Shown here piece by piece: positions 23,553-32,714 of a DNA stretch of 64,000 nucleotides. The position numbers and the translations under genes were made by a program. The notes beneath the pieces were generated by a model. It did not search any database and was not told where the DNA came from. It saw nothing but the letters and a program-made list of their open reading frames with translations. Position 1 is the first letter of the stretch. Each line of letters starts with the position of its first letter. This DNA is from Parapedobacter deserti (lineage in GTDB: Bacteria > Bacteroidota > Bacteroidia > Sphingobacteriales > Sphingobacteriaceae), in the NCBI RefSeq assembly GCF_042646065.1, contig NZ_JBHRTA010000061.1, forward strand, positions 110,633-174,632, read 5' to 3'.

Positions 23553-25724
23553 CTAACCTCCGGGGTATAATTCCACAAACTGGGCCAAAACGGCCTTCCA
23601 ATCGGCACCGTAGCGAAACTGCATCATCCTGCCGGTGGGCGAGATGACCACCTTGGTTGGGTAGCCCGATATTTTGTACGCATTTTGTACCTTTCCATCT
23701 GACAGTGCCACAGGGATCGCATACCCGGTTTCGGCCATAAACTTACCCACTTTGGCGGGTGTGTCGTAGCAAGCTATTGCCAGCAACTGCGCGCCGGCGA
23801 GTTTACCTGTGGTCATTTCGCTCCGGTAAAAAGCATCCAACGATGGCATCTCTTCCACGCACGGACCGCACCAGGTTCCCCAAAAATCGAGCACCAACCA
23901 GTTACCGCGGTACCGTTCCAGCGTAACAGGCTGCTCTTCCAGGTCGTTTAGTACGAAGTCCGGAGCTTCCGGCCAGGAAGCCACCATATCCTCTGCGAAA
24001 AACGTCACAAAATCTGTATCCGGCAATGACTGATCGTGAAGTTCACGGATACGCCCAAGCTGTTGCGGATCTGCCAAAAGTGTCTGAATCAAAAGCTGCT
24101 TGACCTCCTGCCGCTTCCCCCGCGCGATGAGGGCCTCTATATAATCGAATTGATACGAGTGTTTTGACTTAAGAAATGCGCCATCGTAAAAGCTGCCATA
24201 AGACTGCTCATGGGGTCCTTTGGGCGCATAGCTGGCGGCTTGTGCAAGGTAGGTGAGTGCCCGGGCCGAGTCTGCCGTTTGAAAGTCACGGTACTGGAGA
24301 TATAGCGCATGGGCCAGGAGGTGCTGAGCCAGAAATTTTTCGTTCGCTTTGGGTCCCTCGGCCGGCGCGGTATCTACGACTGCTTTTAATCGCATGGTGG
24401 TATAACGTATCAGCGTATCGGCGACCGCTTGTTGACCGGCATCCCGCAGCAAGTCATAAACCAACAGATTGTAGCGCCCGGGATTACCCCGTAACCAATC
24501 GGCCGAATCCGCCGCCAGCTGCTCATGGGCGATTTGCCGCAAAACGGCGGTATCCTGCGCACGGTCCATGGCGCGTACCCCTTGTCCCAGCGGCTTGAAA
24601 TCAGCCGCAAGGGTGCTATCTGCCAGCATCCGCGCTAACAGAGGGACCGCCCCGGCTGCCGGATTTGGATGCCCCGGCCTAAAGGCCTGTGCAAACGAAT
24701 GCTGAATCCAATCCTGCAAACTTTCCAGCCGTGACAGCTCCATCAGTTTTATCAACGCATAGGCCGAATCCACGTCCTCGCGGTAGATATTCTGGAGCTT
24801 ATTGTGCATGTGATGCGTGCCTGCCAGCAGGCTATTAGGTACGGTTTTTATCAACGCATGATAGCCGCCATAATCCGTAATCGCTTGGTACAGGTGCAAC
24901 ATCGTAAGGCGGTACACGTTGTCGGCGCCAAAGCGATCCCCGTACCGATCCCTATATGCGACGACAGCCACCGAATCAAAGGCCGCTTCTTTCTTGAGTT
25001 TATCGCTCCAGTACGACCCTTCAACCATCATGTTTACCCAAGCCGTATCCAGTGGCGCCGGCACCTCCGGATCAGTAACCTTGACCAACCTTAATTCTTG
25101 CCGTACCGATGCGTACGTACCATCCGGCAAGGTGTCAGTGTCTTGCGTCCGGCTTACCATCGAGTCAAGCAGTCCGGAACGTTTGTTCAACCATCGTGAT
25201 GTTTCGCTGGTCCGCATATGGTCTTCTTCCCCTCGTCCGGGAAAACAGGAACGGATAAACATCGTATACATATTCAGGTTATTGACCAGGTGATCTTGGG
25301 TTTCTGCGGCAATCTGCCAGTGCTGCAGTTGCTCGTCAAGATGTTGCTGCATTCCGATGGCAGTGTCCAGCCGCCCATCGGCATGCAGCAGCACCGTAAA
25401 CGGTTTATCAAGCAACGCCATGGGTAGCAAGAAAGCCGGATTATTCGTATTGATGTTTCCCGGGTCGCCCGTGTCCATTGAGGCAACTTTATCACGCTCG
25501 TGCATAAGGCGGCCTTCCAGCTTGTAGCCGCCATTGTCTGTACGTGCAATCAAGCGAAAGGCCATCGACTTCGACCCATTCTTGATCTCCTCGTCATTCA
25601 TCCACACTTTTTGAGACCATTCGTAATACACAGGCCGGTTTTTTGCCAATTTCAGTGGCTGCCCCCATACTTGGTTCGGCACGTAAAGTAGTGCGGTAAC
25701 GATCGTGATCAGTAAGGTACGCAT
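23553..25724 (-). CDS. Periplasmic thioredoxin-like (TlpA/ResA-type) protein, 723 aa
   Basis: Signal peptide MRTLLITIVTALLYVPNQVW, a long helical N-terminal region without recognised domain (about 590 residues), then a TlpA-like redoxin domain: DFVLNDLEEQPVTLERYRGN, LVLDFWGTWCGPCVEEMPS (active-site CGPC near residue 620) and SGYPTKVVISPTG with the cis-proline. It should reduce or isomerise disulfides in the periplasm. Such long-stalk redoxins are common in Bacteroidota, often near SusCD loci; here it stands alone. Confidence 0.88.
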   Translation of the reverse strand: MRTLLITIVTALLYVPNQVWGQPLKLAKNRPVYYEWSQKVWMNDEEIKNGSKSMAFRLIARTDNGGYKLEGRLMHERDKVASMDTGDPGNINTNNPAFLLPMALLDKPFTVLLHADGRLDTAIGMQQHLDEQLQHWQIAAETQDHLVNNLNMYTMFIRSCFPGRGEEDHMRTSETSRWLNKRSGLLDSMVSRTQDTDTLPDGTYASVRQELRLVKVTDPEVPAPLDTAWVNMMVEGSYWSDKLKKEAAFDSVAVVAYRDRYGDRFGADNVYRLTMLHLYQAITDYGGYHALIKTVPNSLLAGTHHMHNKLQNIYREDVDSAYALIKLMELSRLESLQDWIQHSFAQAFRPGHPNPAAGAVPLLARMLADSTLAADFKPLGQGVRAMDRAQDTAVLRQIAHEQLAADSADWLRGNPGRYNLLVYDLLRDAGQQAVADTLIRYTTMRLKAVVDTAPAEGPKANEKFLAQHLLAHALYLQYRDFQTADSARALTYLAQAASYAPKGPHEQSYGSFYDGAFLKSKHSYQFDYIEALIARGKRQEVKQLLIQTLLADPQQLGRIRELHDQSLPDTDFVTFFAEDMVASWPEAPDFVLNDLEEQPVTLERYRGNWLVLDFWGTWCGPCVEEMPSLDAFYRSEMTTGKLAGAQLLAIACYDTPAKVGKFMAETGYAIPVALSDGKVQNAYKISGYPTKVVISPTGRMMQFRYGADWKAVLAQFVELYPGG

Positions 25725-25832
25725 GGTCTTATTGAGTTAGTTGAGTACTAAGGTAGTGATTTTTGATCGATACCGAAACAGGAAGTAATGAATTACTTAC
25801 AAGTGGCGTTCTACGTAGGTACTGATAATCGA

Positions 25833-26210
25833 CTACAGTTGAATCACGTAACTGGTAATCGCTTTGATGGCTGTTCCCGTTGTTTTGGCAAACGTATAGA
25901 CATCGCAGAAGGCGTAAACATCGCCGGAAGCCATGTGCATCTCACCGTTTGCAGATGCTTCCCGGCCGTGGGTAACTACCGTATGTAGCACCATTTTCTT
26001 CACCGGCGAATCCTGCATCAGTGCCAGCTCTTTTAACATATCGGTCTTCCCTGAGATTTTTTTATCCCCAACCATATCCCACACGATGTCATCCGTGAGG
26101 TGGGCCGTAATATAGGGCACATCGCCATTGGCAAACGCGCTGTTGAAGTCCTTTAAAAATTCCCTGCGGGGCGAGTTGCCACAATCCGCCCTGATATCCA
26201 GTTCGACCAT
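25833..26210 (-). CDS. SnoaL-like / NTF2-fold protein
   Basis: 125 aa from the ATG at 26210 (MVELDIRADCGNSPRREFLK). The longer frame to 26273 adds 21 unlikely residues. FNSAFANGDVPYITAHLTDD and IVWDMVGDKKISGK form the NTF2-like cone signature; the family opens with the same DCGNSPRK motif in many Sphingobacteriaceae. Ligand unknown. It is divergent from the next gene. Confidence 0.85.
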   Translation of the reverse strand: MVELDIRADCGNSPRREFLKDFNSAFANGDVPYITAHLTDDIVWDMVGDKKISGKTDMLKELALMQDSPVKKMVLHTVVTHGREASANGEMHMASGDVYAFCDVYTFAKTTGTAIKAITSYVIQL

Positions 26211-26349
26211 GTCTTTTTCTTTTCTCCAAAGATATGGCGGATATCCGTATGTCGTCATGGGTATTCGAGCCAACTTGAATAGGCTGACGCGACAAAATGG
26301 AGTCGGTTGGAATTTTGAAAATAAGGAGCGGCTGGATTTTTAAAAAACA

Positions 26350-26357
26350 TATCTTTG
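26350..26357 (+). promoter_or_regulatory. -7 box for the DUF5694-like gene
   Basis: TATCTTTG fits TAnnTTTG, 42 bp before the ATG at 26400; no good -33 element. Confidence 0.4.
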
Positions 26358-26399
26358 TTTGGCAAAAATGGAGTTTGGCAAAAATGGAAAAATACAAAA

Positions 26400-27206
26400 A
26401 TGAAGCATAACGTCGTCCTATTGATTTTACTGCTGCTCTCAGCTGTATCCTTTGGGCAGGTTGAAAAAACGGAAAAAGTGAAAATTACCCTCTTGGGAAC
26501 TTTTCACTTTACGCCCTCTACGCAAGACACATACAGCACAAATGAGCTTCAGTTGACGAAGCAAAAGCAAAAGGAAATTGAAGAAGTAGTCCTAAAACTG
26601 ACGCGATTCAATCCTGACCAAATTTGCATCGAAATGCCCACAAATAAACAGGAAGGTATAGACAGGCAGTATCAGCAATATCTTGAAGGCACGTACGAAC
26701 TTGAGCTTAACGAAATTGACTTGCTTGGCTTTCAGACCGCAAAAAGGTTGGACTTGCCCCGGTTGACGTGCGTAAATTATTTGGGCAAATACAACATCAA
26801 GCCAGTTGAAGAGGCAGCCAAAATCTATGAGCAACAACACCTTCTCGAAGAAACGAACCAATATGGACAAGGGTTTGTCCAGGAGATGAATGAAATGGGT
26901 AAGAACCTGTCTTTAACCGACAACCTCATTTATCTAAATGACGATAATACCCTCAACAAAAACCTGCAACTATACACAAAATACTACACAAAAATTGGCA
27001 GCGGAGATAATTATGAGGGCACTGAACTGGTCGCCGGGTGGTACAAAACAAACCTGCATATCTATACCAATATTTTAAGGCAAGTGCAGCCAACAGATAA
27101 GGCAATATTGGTGATTTATGGGCAGGGGCATATTCCCTTGCTCAAGCATTTTTTTGAATCGAATCCTGATTTTGAAGTGATTGATATAAAATCCGTCTTA
27201 GAATAG
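26400..27206 (+). CDS. DUF5694-family (TraB-like) secreted protein
   Basis: 268 aa from the ATG at 26400, which begins a signal peptide (MKHNVVLLILLLLSAVSFGQ). KITLLGTFHFTPSTQDTYST is the GTFHF motif of the TraB/PrgY-like fold, followed by FNPDQICIEMPTNKQ and ending AILVIYGQGHIPLLKHFFES with the GxGHxxxL motif. These histidines and glutamates may form a metalloprotease-like site, but activity is unproven. It is markedly AT-rich with many AAA codons, unlike its neighbours, suggesting recent acquisition. Confidence 0.82.
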   Translation: MKHNVVLLILLLLSAVSFGQVEKTEKVKITLLGTFHFTPSTQDTYSTNELQLTKQKQKEIEEVVLKLTRFNPDQICIEMPTNKQEGIDRQYQQYLEGTYELELNEIDLLGFQTAKRLDLPRLTCVNYLGKYNIKPVEEAAKIYEQQHLLEETNQYGQGFVQEMNEMGKNLSLTDNLIYLNDDNTLNKNLQLYTKYYTKIGSGDNYEGTELVAGWYKTNLHIYTNILRQVQPTDKAILVIYGQGHIPLLKHFFESNPDFEVIDIKSVLE

Positions 27207-27267
27207 GTGTCGATACCGAAAAACCGAAATCCATTCACTTAGCCGTACCCCGCCTCGTTGAACGGCA

Positions 27268-28566
27268 TCACTGCAACGACAATGCTTGGCTATATACGCG
27301 CAGAGCTCTTTCGCGGGCAAATCGATGCTCGACAATCGGCAGGACAAGCCGGGTCTCAAAATCAGGGATCCAGGTGTTGATGTATTGCAGTGCTTTGTCA
27401 AACTTCTGCGCCTGAACGGTGGGATTGAAAATCCGGAAATAGGGTGCCGCATCGCAGCCAGAGCCGGCGGCCCATTGCCAATTGCCGTTGTTTACGGCCA
27501 GGTCGTAATCGTTTAGCTTGTCGGCGAAATATGCTTCGCCCCAACGCCAGTCTACGAGCAAATGCTTGCATAGGAAACTCGCCACGACCATCCTCACCCT
27601 GTTGGGCATAAATCCTGTTCTATTGAGCTGATGCATGCCGGCATCCACCAGGGGATATCCCGTTTCTCCCGCACACCATCGCCTGAATTCCGTTTCGTCA
27701 TTTCGCCATTCGATACGGTCGTACTCGGGTTTGAAGCTATGCCCGACCACATGTGGAAAATGATACAGAATCTGCATGAAGAATTCCCGCCATATCAATG
27801 CATTGAGCCAGGTGTCGTTGTGCTGCAATGCAAAAGCGGCACACCGCCGGATGGAGATGGTGCCGAAGCGCAGCGCCATGCCCAGATGGGTAGAATGGTC
27901 CATTGCGGGAAAATCACGGTACCGGTCGTACTCATCGATGACTGCGGCATCCAGCTCCGGTGTACGGAACCAAATATCGGTTGGCTGGAAACCGATTGTT
28001 TCCAGTGTATGTATTTCTTTCTGGCGTGTCTGCACAAAATTATTCCGCGGCGTCGATACGGGCGCATAATGCGCTGGTCGCAACGTTGCTTTCCATGCCC
28101 TTGAATAGGGGGTGTAGACGGTGTACGGGGTGCCGTCATTCTTGGCGATCTCCGACCGCTCGAAGATCACCTGATCTTTGAATTCATAAAAAGCAATCCC
28201 TTTGGCTGCTAAATATTCCTTTATCGTGCGGTCCCTTTGGATCGCCTCCGGCTCATAATCACGGTTACAGTAAACGGCCGCTACGGAAAGCTGCGCCGTT
28301 ATTTCGCTGAATATTTCGATCGGCTTGCCGTAGTACGTCTTCAACCCCGCATGGTGCGTCTGCAATTGCCGGTGCATGCTTGTAAGTGCTTGCTGGATGT
28401 AATCTACCCGGCGGTCATACCGGCTGTTCAGGCGATTGAGGATATCGGTATCATAGATAAAAACAGGAAGCACCGGGTGTGTTGAGGACAACGCCTGTTG
28501 TAGCCCTATGTTATCGTCGAGGCGCAGGTCGCGCCTGAACCAAAATATGGCAATGCTGCGATCCAT
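27268..28566 (-). CDS. phrB: Deoxyribodipyrimidine photolyase (cryptochrome/photolyase family)
   Basis: 432 aa from the ATG at 28566. N-terminal alpha/beta domain IAIFWFRRDLRLDDNIGLQQ, then the FAD-binding domain with WREFFMQILYHFP, MHQLNRTGFMPNRVRMVVAS and NNGNWQWAAGSGCDAAPYFR, RIFNPTVQAQKFD. These are the class I photolyase signatures; it repairs UV-induced pyrimidine dimers using blue light and FADH. Its ATG overlaps the lipocalin stop by one base (TGATG), so the two are an operon with coupled translation. Confidence 0.95.
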   Translation of the reverse strand: MDRSIAIFWFRRDLRLDDNIGLQQALSSTHPVLPVFIYDTDILNRLNSRYDRRVDYIQQALTSMHRQLQTHHAGLKTYYGKPIEIFSEITAQLSVAAVYCNRDYEPEAIQRDRTIKEYLAAKGIAFYEFKDQVIFERSEIAKNDGTPYTVYTPYSRAWKATLRPAHYAPVSTPRNNFVQTRQKEIHTLETIGFQPTDIWFRTPELDAAVIDEYDRYRDFPAMDHSTHLGMALRFGTISIRRCAAFALQHNDTWLNALIWREFFMQILYHFPHVVGHSFKPEYDRIEWRNDETEFRRWCAGETGYPLVDAGMHQLNRTGFMPNRVRMVVASFLCKHLLVDWRWGEAYFADKLNDYDLAVNNGNWQWAAGSGCDAAPYFRIFNPTVQAQKFDKALQYINTWIPDFETRLVLPIVEHRFARERALRVYSQALSLQ

Positions 28567-29105
28567 CAATGATCGGGCTGCTCTTTACTGTGCTCGACCC
28601 AGATCAGTTTCGATGTGTCGTAGCCTATTTCTTCTGCTTTTTCGAGATATTCTTTCTTGATGCTATCGGGGATTGTGGTTTCCCTTGATAGGATCCAAAG
28701 GTACTTAAGACTCTCTCCTGCCACCAAGGCATACCGGTATTCTTCATCCAAGGCGATCACATTGTACCCCGAATAGAATGGACCGAAGAACGAAACCTTA
28801 AGTGCGCCGATGCTTGTATCGCCTCTGAAAGTTGCCTTTCCCGTAGCCGACTCCCATTCGCTTTTGACGTAGTTAAAGCCGCTGTTGAGTACTTTTATCG
28901 TGCCGTCGGCATTGGAACTGTATTGAGCGGTTACGTTGTTTAGGTCCCGCTCTTGCTTATGATCCAAGCGTGCTATTTCGTGCCATTTGCCCATATACCG
29001 ATTGGGCTCAAAATGGTCTACTGGCCTGGCATTTTTAGGGATGCTCGCGCAGCCACCCAGCAGGGTGAGGCCAACGAGACCGATTATCAAAATTTGCTTG
29101 CTCAT
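28566..29105 (-). CDS. blc: Blc-type bacterial lipocalin (lipoprotein)
   Basis: 179 aa. MSKQILIIGLVGLTLLGGCA gives a lipobox. NRYMGKWHEIARLDHKQERD contains the GxW lipocalin motif, followed by NVTAQYSSNADGTIKVLNSG and the C-terminal YLWILSRE. It is an outer-membrane lipocalin thought to bind lysophospholipids during stress. It is co-transcribed with the photolyase, a frequent pairing in bacteria linked to oxidative/UV damage response. Confidence 0.94.
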   Translation of the reverse strand: MSKQILIIGLVGLTLLGGCASIPKNARPVDHFEPNRYMGKWHEIARLDHKQERDLNNVTAQYSSNADGTIKVLNSGFNYVKSEWESATGKATFRGDTSIGALKVSFFGPFYSGYNVIALDEEYRYALVAGESLKYLWILSRETTIPDSIKKEYLEKAEEIGYDTSKLIWVEHSKEQPDH

Positions 29106-29237
29106 GGTCTTTATTGAACCTGCAATTCATTGAAAATGTTTTCGGTCGAGAAATTTTATGTAGTGTATTGATGCAATTTATTAACTTGCACTTGAACCAA
29201 ATATAAGGGCATTATTCCGATAAACGCTAGAAAAGAA

Positions 29238-30200
29238 ATGAAAACCTCATTTTTAGTACTCTTGGCTGTGTTCTCCTTCTTACGGTCGGCTGGACAAACA
29301 GAAGAAGGAAAGCCACCATCTTCGGACGCCTTACAAAAATTAAGAGCCGTCTTTGAGGACGTTTTATCTGGCACCGGCATACGGGATCTCCACCGTGATT
29401 TTGAAGTGAAGTATGATACATTGTCTCAGGAGTACCGGCTACACCTGGCCCCGGAGATTCCCTTGCCTGAATTCATTCTGGACACATTGCACGGCCATAT
29501 CAACCGCATGTTGGGTGGTGCCCCACACATGAGGTTAATGGGGCAAGTTTATTTTGACCGTTATACGGATCATGCACTGGTGAACGTGATGGGATATTCA
29601 ACAGACCGGATTTTTCAAGCTATCGGAATCATGGTTGAACCTGTAGGAGGCATTGGGAAGTTTTCTCGCCGGCTTCATGACCACCTGAAAGCGGAAGTGG
29701 ACAAAGGGCATATCCGGATGGATAGTTTAACAGACAGGACGGCGATTAGCGTTGTCGTGGAGCGTGATGGATCGCTGGTCAATGTTGCCGATGCCGTGTT
29801 GAGAACTTCATTGGATGCTTATCTTTCCCAAGAGGGAAAATGGTCGCCGGGAATTATGAGCGGGCGCCCAGTGGCGTACGAACTGAAACTACGGTTGTAC
29901 GTGGGTTATCTCCAAGGAAGGACCGGATGGCCTGAAGACGCCGAATGGCAGAAACGGCAAGTTCTATACTGGAAAAAGAAGGGACGGCGTTATTTGTATG
30001 GTTCGCTTGTGCGGCCGGATGCTCCCATAGCATCATTTGTATATGACGCTACGCTCGGCCAGTACAGGTTTCCCATCGTTCATGGTGGGAGCCGTGACGA
30101 TTGCCGCCAACTGGCCATGGATATTCAGGAAGGCCTTGACAAACCGCCTTTCCTTTATGGTGCGTTTCATAGGGTGTATTTTTACTGGAGTACGAACTGA
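29238..30200 (+). CDS. Hypothetical secreted protein, 320 aa
   Basis: Begins MKTSFLVLLAVFSFLRSAGQ, a signal peptide. The mature protein has no recognised motif or lipobox; charged residues are common and the C-terminus is aromatic (YGAFHRVYFYWSTN). It reads in two halves, VEPVGGIGKFSRRLHDHLKA and a SVVVERDGSLVNV segment, the latter resembling the TonB/gram-positive-type beta repeat (xVxxDGxLxxVxV). I do not recognise a family. Single gene, divergent from the photolyase operon. Confidence 0.6.
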   Translation: MKTSFLVLLAVFSFLRSAGQTEEGKPPSSDALQKLRAVFEDVLSGTGIRDLHRDFEVKYDTLSQEYRLHLAPEIPLPEFILDTLHGHINRMLGGAPHMRLMGQVYFDRYTDHALVNVMGYSTDRIFQAIGIMVEPVGGIGKFSRRLHDHLKAEVDKGHIRMDSLTDRTAISVVVERDGSLVNVADAVLRTSLDAYLSQEGKWSPGIMSGRPVAYELKLRLYVGYLQGRTGWPEDAEWQKRQVLYWKKKGRRYLYGSLVRPDAPIASFVYDATLGQYRFPIVHGGSRDDCRQLAMDIQEGLDKPPFLYGAFHRVYFYWSTN

Positions 30201-30202
30201 CT

Positions 30203-30247
30203 ATGCCGAATAACCTTTTTTTAAACCTGGGAATTCAGGAACTGATC
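30203..30247 (+). pseudogene. 5' remnant of a PLDc_N gene
   Basis: Directly after the previous stop the frame reads MPNNLFLNLGIQELIT, matching MNLLFLNLGTTELVI of the intact gene at 18805; the nucleotides match over about 40 bases. The membrane helices are absent. Short, hence moderate confidence. Confidence 0.4.
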
Positions 30248-30288
30248 ACGAACAAGGGGCTCCATTATACGCATCACACCGTTTTGCC

Positions 30289-30668
30289 ATGCTCACCGTG
30301 ACCTGCGCAATCATCATCCATGAAGGCAGAATATGATCTGTCAGCGCAGCCAAATGATGGACCTGCCGCTGAAATGGGAGTTTCCGGGAGGGAAAGTGGA
30401 AACGGGCGAGGATGAGGAAGCGACCATCGTACGCGAAATCAGGGAAGAACTTCACCTGGAGATCGCGGTGGTGGAGCGGCTCCGGCCGGTGGAGCATGAT
30501 TATCCGGCCTTTCGGATTTGCCTGGTGCCATTCATTGCGGAGCTCTTGGGCGGCGAATTGCTGCTTGAAGAACATGCAGACGCGAAATGGGTCGCCGCGG
30601 ATGAGCTGGACCGATACGATTGGGCACCGGCAGATGTGCCGATTGTGGAGCAGCTGAGAAATAGATGA
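30289..30668 (+). pseudogene. Nudix hydrolase ((d)NTP pyrophosphohydrolase type), frameshifted near the N-terminus
   Basis: The ATG at 30289 starts MLTVTCAIIIHEGRI and hits TGA at 30334. The other frame from 30333 reads MICQRSQMMDLPLKWEFPGG, KVETGEDEEATIVREIREEL: a complete Nudix box (GX5EX7REUXEEXGU with L for the last G-U pair). Inserting one base at 30331-30335 would give GRI-L-ICQRS as in MutT/CTP-pyrophosphohydrolase relatives. If the lesion is real, the start at 30333 (overlapping ATGA) would make a protein without the first strand; otherwise it is a consensus error. Confidence 0.75.
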
Positions 30669-31199
30669 TCACCATTCCTGCGGCGGATATTGATCGGCCC
30701 ACCAGGGAAACCCGGTTATTCCTTTCGCTTTTAACCGTTCGATGAGTTGTGCGGTATGATGCTGTATGTGGCGGATACTGTTGATGTGAAGCTCTAACCG
30801 GCTGTATGGATACCATTCGAAGCCTGAATCTCCGTTGAGCGGCAATTTCGCGATGTCGTTTGGTAAGCTATCTTCCAGGGAGCTGATGAATGAAAGCAGC
30901 TCTTCTTTGGTATGGAATCCTTCGACCGTCACGTTTTCGTCGGGATTTTCCCAATCATGTATTCCGCCAAGGCTTTCGGCGCCTTCAATGGCGTTGGTCC
31001 ATGGCATATAGCTTGCGGGGTTAGCACCTAAATAGAACTTTACGCCCCATAATATATGGTATGCCAACTGCCAGTTCGGATTGTTGTATTCGTCATTGTT
31101 CCATTGCGCGTCCGGTATTTTGTCAATGGCACTGCGTAGCATGCCCAGGCTTGCTTTGTACTGGGATGCAAGGATTTCGATAAGCATTGTGTTTCCCAT
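30669..31199 (-). CDS. DinB-family protein
   Basis: 176 aa. NWQLAYHILWGVKFYLGANP and SRLELHINSIRHIQHHTAQL carry the three histidines of the DinB four-helix-bundle metal site. DinB-like proteins are putative metal-dependent thiol transferases or hydrolases, mostly uncharacterised. Stop lies next to the convergent Nudix gene stop. Confidence 0.9.
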   Translation of the reverse strand: MGNTMLIEILASQYKASLGMLRSAIDKIPDAQWNNDEYNNPNWQLAYHILWGVKFYLGANPASYMPWTNAIEGAESLGGIHDWENPDENVTVEGFHTKEELLSFISSLEDSLPNDIAKLPLNGDSGFEWYPYSRLELHINSIRHIQHHTAQLIERLKAKGITGFPWWADQYPPQEW

Positions 31200-31287
31200 G
31201 ATTGTGTGTTCTTTTTACCTCGTCTATTTTTTCTGCCCCAAAATTAGTTTGGCGAATGACGGTAGGATTGTAAAAAATAGACATTTG

Positions 31288-32043
31288 CTAGTAGCCGCTC
31301 AGGGCAAGAAATTTATTGGGGCTGTACCCGGCGAATGCTTTGAAATCGTTTATAAAATGGGCTTGGTCATAGTAACCGTTTGCATAGGCCGCGTCGGTGA
31401 GGCTAATATAGCTGGGATAGGTGTTGAGGACGGTTTCAAAACGGACGATTCTTGCGAATAACTTGGGATTAAATCCCGAAGCCGCCTTGAACCTTCGCTC
31501 AAACTGCTTCTGCGAAAGGCAGAAATGACCGGACAATGATTCAATATTAACATTTCCTTTGTATTGGCGTATGAGTTGGGCCGCATGTTTGATGAGGGGG
31601 TCTCCCAGGCGTTGCTGCCGAAGCCATGAAACGAAATGGTCCGACAGGATGCGGATGCGATCTTGTGTTGTACTGGCTAACGCTATTTTTTCAACGAGCA
31701 CTTTGCCGTCTTTGCCCAATAGCGTTTCAAGGGAAAAGAAGCGCCCATTGAGCTCAGAGGCAGGCATATGGAACAGAAAAGGGACGGCGTGCGAATACAG
31801 CGAAACGCCGAGCATGTGATAGAAGCCCCCGGCTGGAAACTGGCCGTGGCGATGGGTGTGTCCCTGCACGGTAGAGAAGACCAGGTCCGAACCACGAAAG
31901 GCAAACGCAATTTCCGTAAGGCTGTTTGCCGTCTGATAGTACGTTGGGTTTGCCTCCACGGTCTGCGCAGCCCACGATGCCGACCAGAAATGGCTGACAA
32001 AACCGTTAAGCGCTTCACAGGGAGGAATGGTGATATAGCTCAT
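31288..32043 (-). CDS. AraC-family transcriptional regulator, 251 aa
   Basis: N-terminal half is the DUF6597-like sensing region (MSYITIPPCEALNGFVSHFW). The C-terminal AraC HTH pair is NIESLSGHFCLSQKQFERRF and SLTDAAYANGYYDQAHFIND with FKAFAGYSPNKFLAL. Unlike the two SDR-linked regulators, it belongs to another AraC subfamily. Target unknown; the DinB gene downstream on the same strand is the obvious candidate. Confidence 0.9.
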   Translation of the reverse strand: MSYITIPPCEALNGFVSHFWSASWAAQTVEANPTYYQTANSLTEIAFAFRGSDLVFSTVQGHTHRHGQFPAGGFYHMLGVSLYSHAVPFLFHMPASELNGRFFSLETLLGKDGKVLVEKIALASTTQDRIRILSDHFVSWLRQQRLGDPLIKHAAQLIRQYKGNVNIESLSGHFCLSQKQFERRFKAASGFNPKLFARIVRFETVLNTYPSYISLTDAAYANGYYDQAHFINDFKAFAGYSPNKFLALSGY

Positions 32044-32044
32044 T

Positions 32045-32172
32045 TGTATGGGTTCCGTACGGGCAAAATTAAGAAATTAACCAGGAAAGGATACCAATAA
32101 CCCGCATCCGGCGGGTGTACACCGTAGCGATGGTGGTGGCCCGCGATTACAAGGTCTACTTTATGAGAACGG
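32045..32172 (-). pseudogene. 3' remnant of a calcineurin-like metallophosphoesterase gene
   Basis: Upstream of the AraC gene, the minus strand reads KVDLVIAGHHHRYGVHPPDA, with the GHxH metal motif of calcineurin-like phosphoesterases, then a tail with no domain (YWYPFLV). No start or upstream motif is present. The rest of the 32044-32390 gap (32173-32390) shows no gene. Confidence 0.5.
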
Positions 32173-32390
32173 TTTCTGCTAGCAACATGCTGTGCCCGAA
32201 GCGGCAGGCGCTGCCGCACCACTGGCATGCGCCTGCGCTTAGGCTTCTAAACACATGATCGCTAAGGCAGCCAATAGGCTGCTATGTCTTTGTTTTAGGC
32301 ATCTAAATATACGAATATTTTGAAAAATGCAACCCTTTAAGGCAAACTTTGCCGCATTCAAAAACCGTTAACAGTTGGACGGCCTGCGCA

Positions 32391-32576
32391 TTATTCGGCT
32401 GCAACCTGGATAAAAGAATAGCGACAGTTTACGGAAAGACAGGTGTGCCATTGCGTTGCAGACTGAAAAAATGATCCCACAAATGTGGTACGGTTTCCGC
32501 ATTTTGGACAGGTACTCGGCTGGTCGGAGTATGCATAAAATGTACTTGGCTTTGAATTTACTTCTTGGTGTTTCAT
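32391..32576 (-). CDS. Small zinc-ribbon protein, 61 aa
   Basis: From MKHQEVNSKPSTFYAYSDQP, which is preferred to the longer ORF start, the protein has CPKCGNRT and, 20 residues later, CLSVNCRYSFI: a C2C2 zinc-ribbon. The size and pattern match small Bacteroidota proteins of unknown role. Alone on the minus strand. Confidence 0.6.
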   Translation of the reverse strand: MKHQEVNSKPSTFYAYSDQPSTCPKCGNRTTFVGSFFQSATQWHTCLSVNCRYSFIQVAAE

Positions 32577-32639
32577 AGTAGATGTTGATGTTGATTGCTC
32601 CTTCGTAAAGTTAGGAAAAACTTTTATGAGAAGTGCCAC

Positions 32640-32714
32640 AGGCTGGGGCGCTTTTTGGCTGCAAGCTGTAACAATTTCGCAACAGCTTGATGTGGAACCC
32701 AGGAAGACCTAAGC
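32640..32714 (-). pseudogene. Short DUF1016-gene remnant
   Basis: Reads LRSSWVPHQAVAKLLQLAAK, matching LRSSSISQQPVAKLLQ of the truncated gene at 465-846; about 14 bases (AGGAAGACCTAAGC on the plus strand) are identical in both places and overlap the end of the UvrA-like gene. Either a remnant or a recombination footprint. Confidence 0.45.

Noticed and set aside
30333..30668. Taking the Nudix gene simply as an intact gene starting at 30333
   Set aside because: The lost first strand is encoded just upstream in another frame, so a frameshift is more likely than a short variant.
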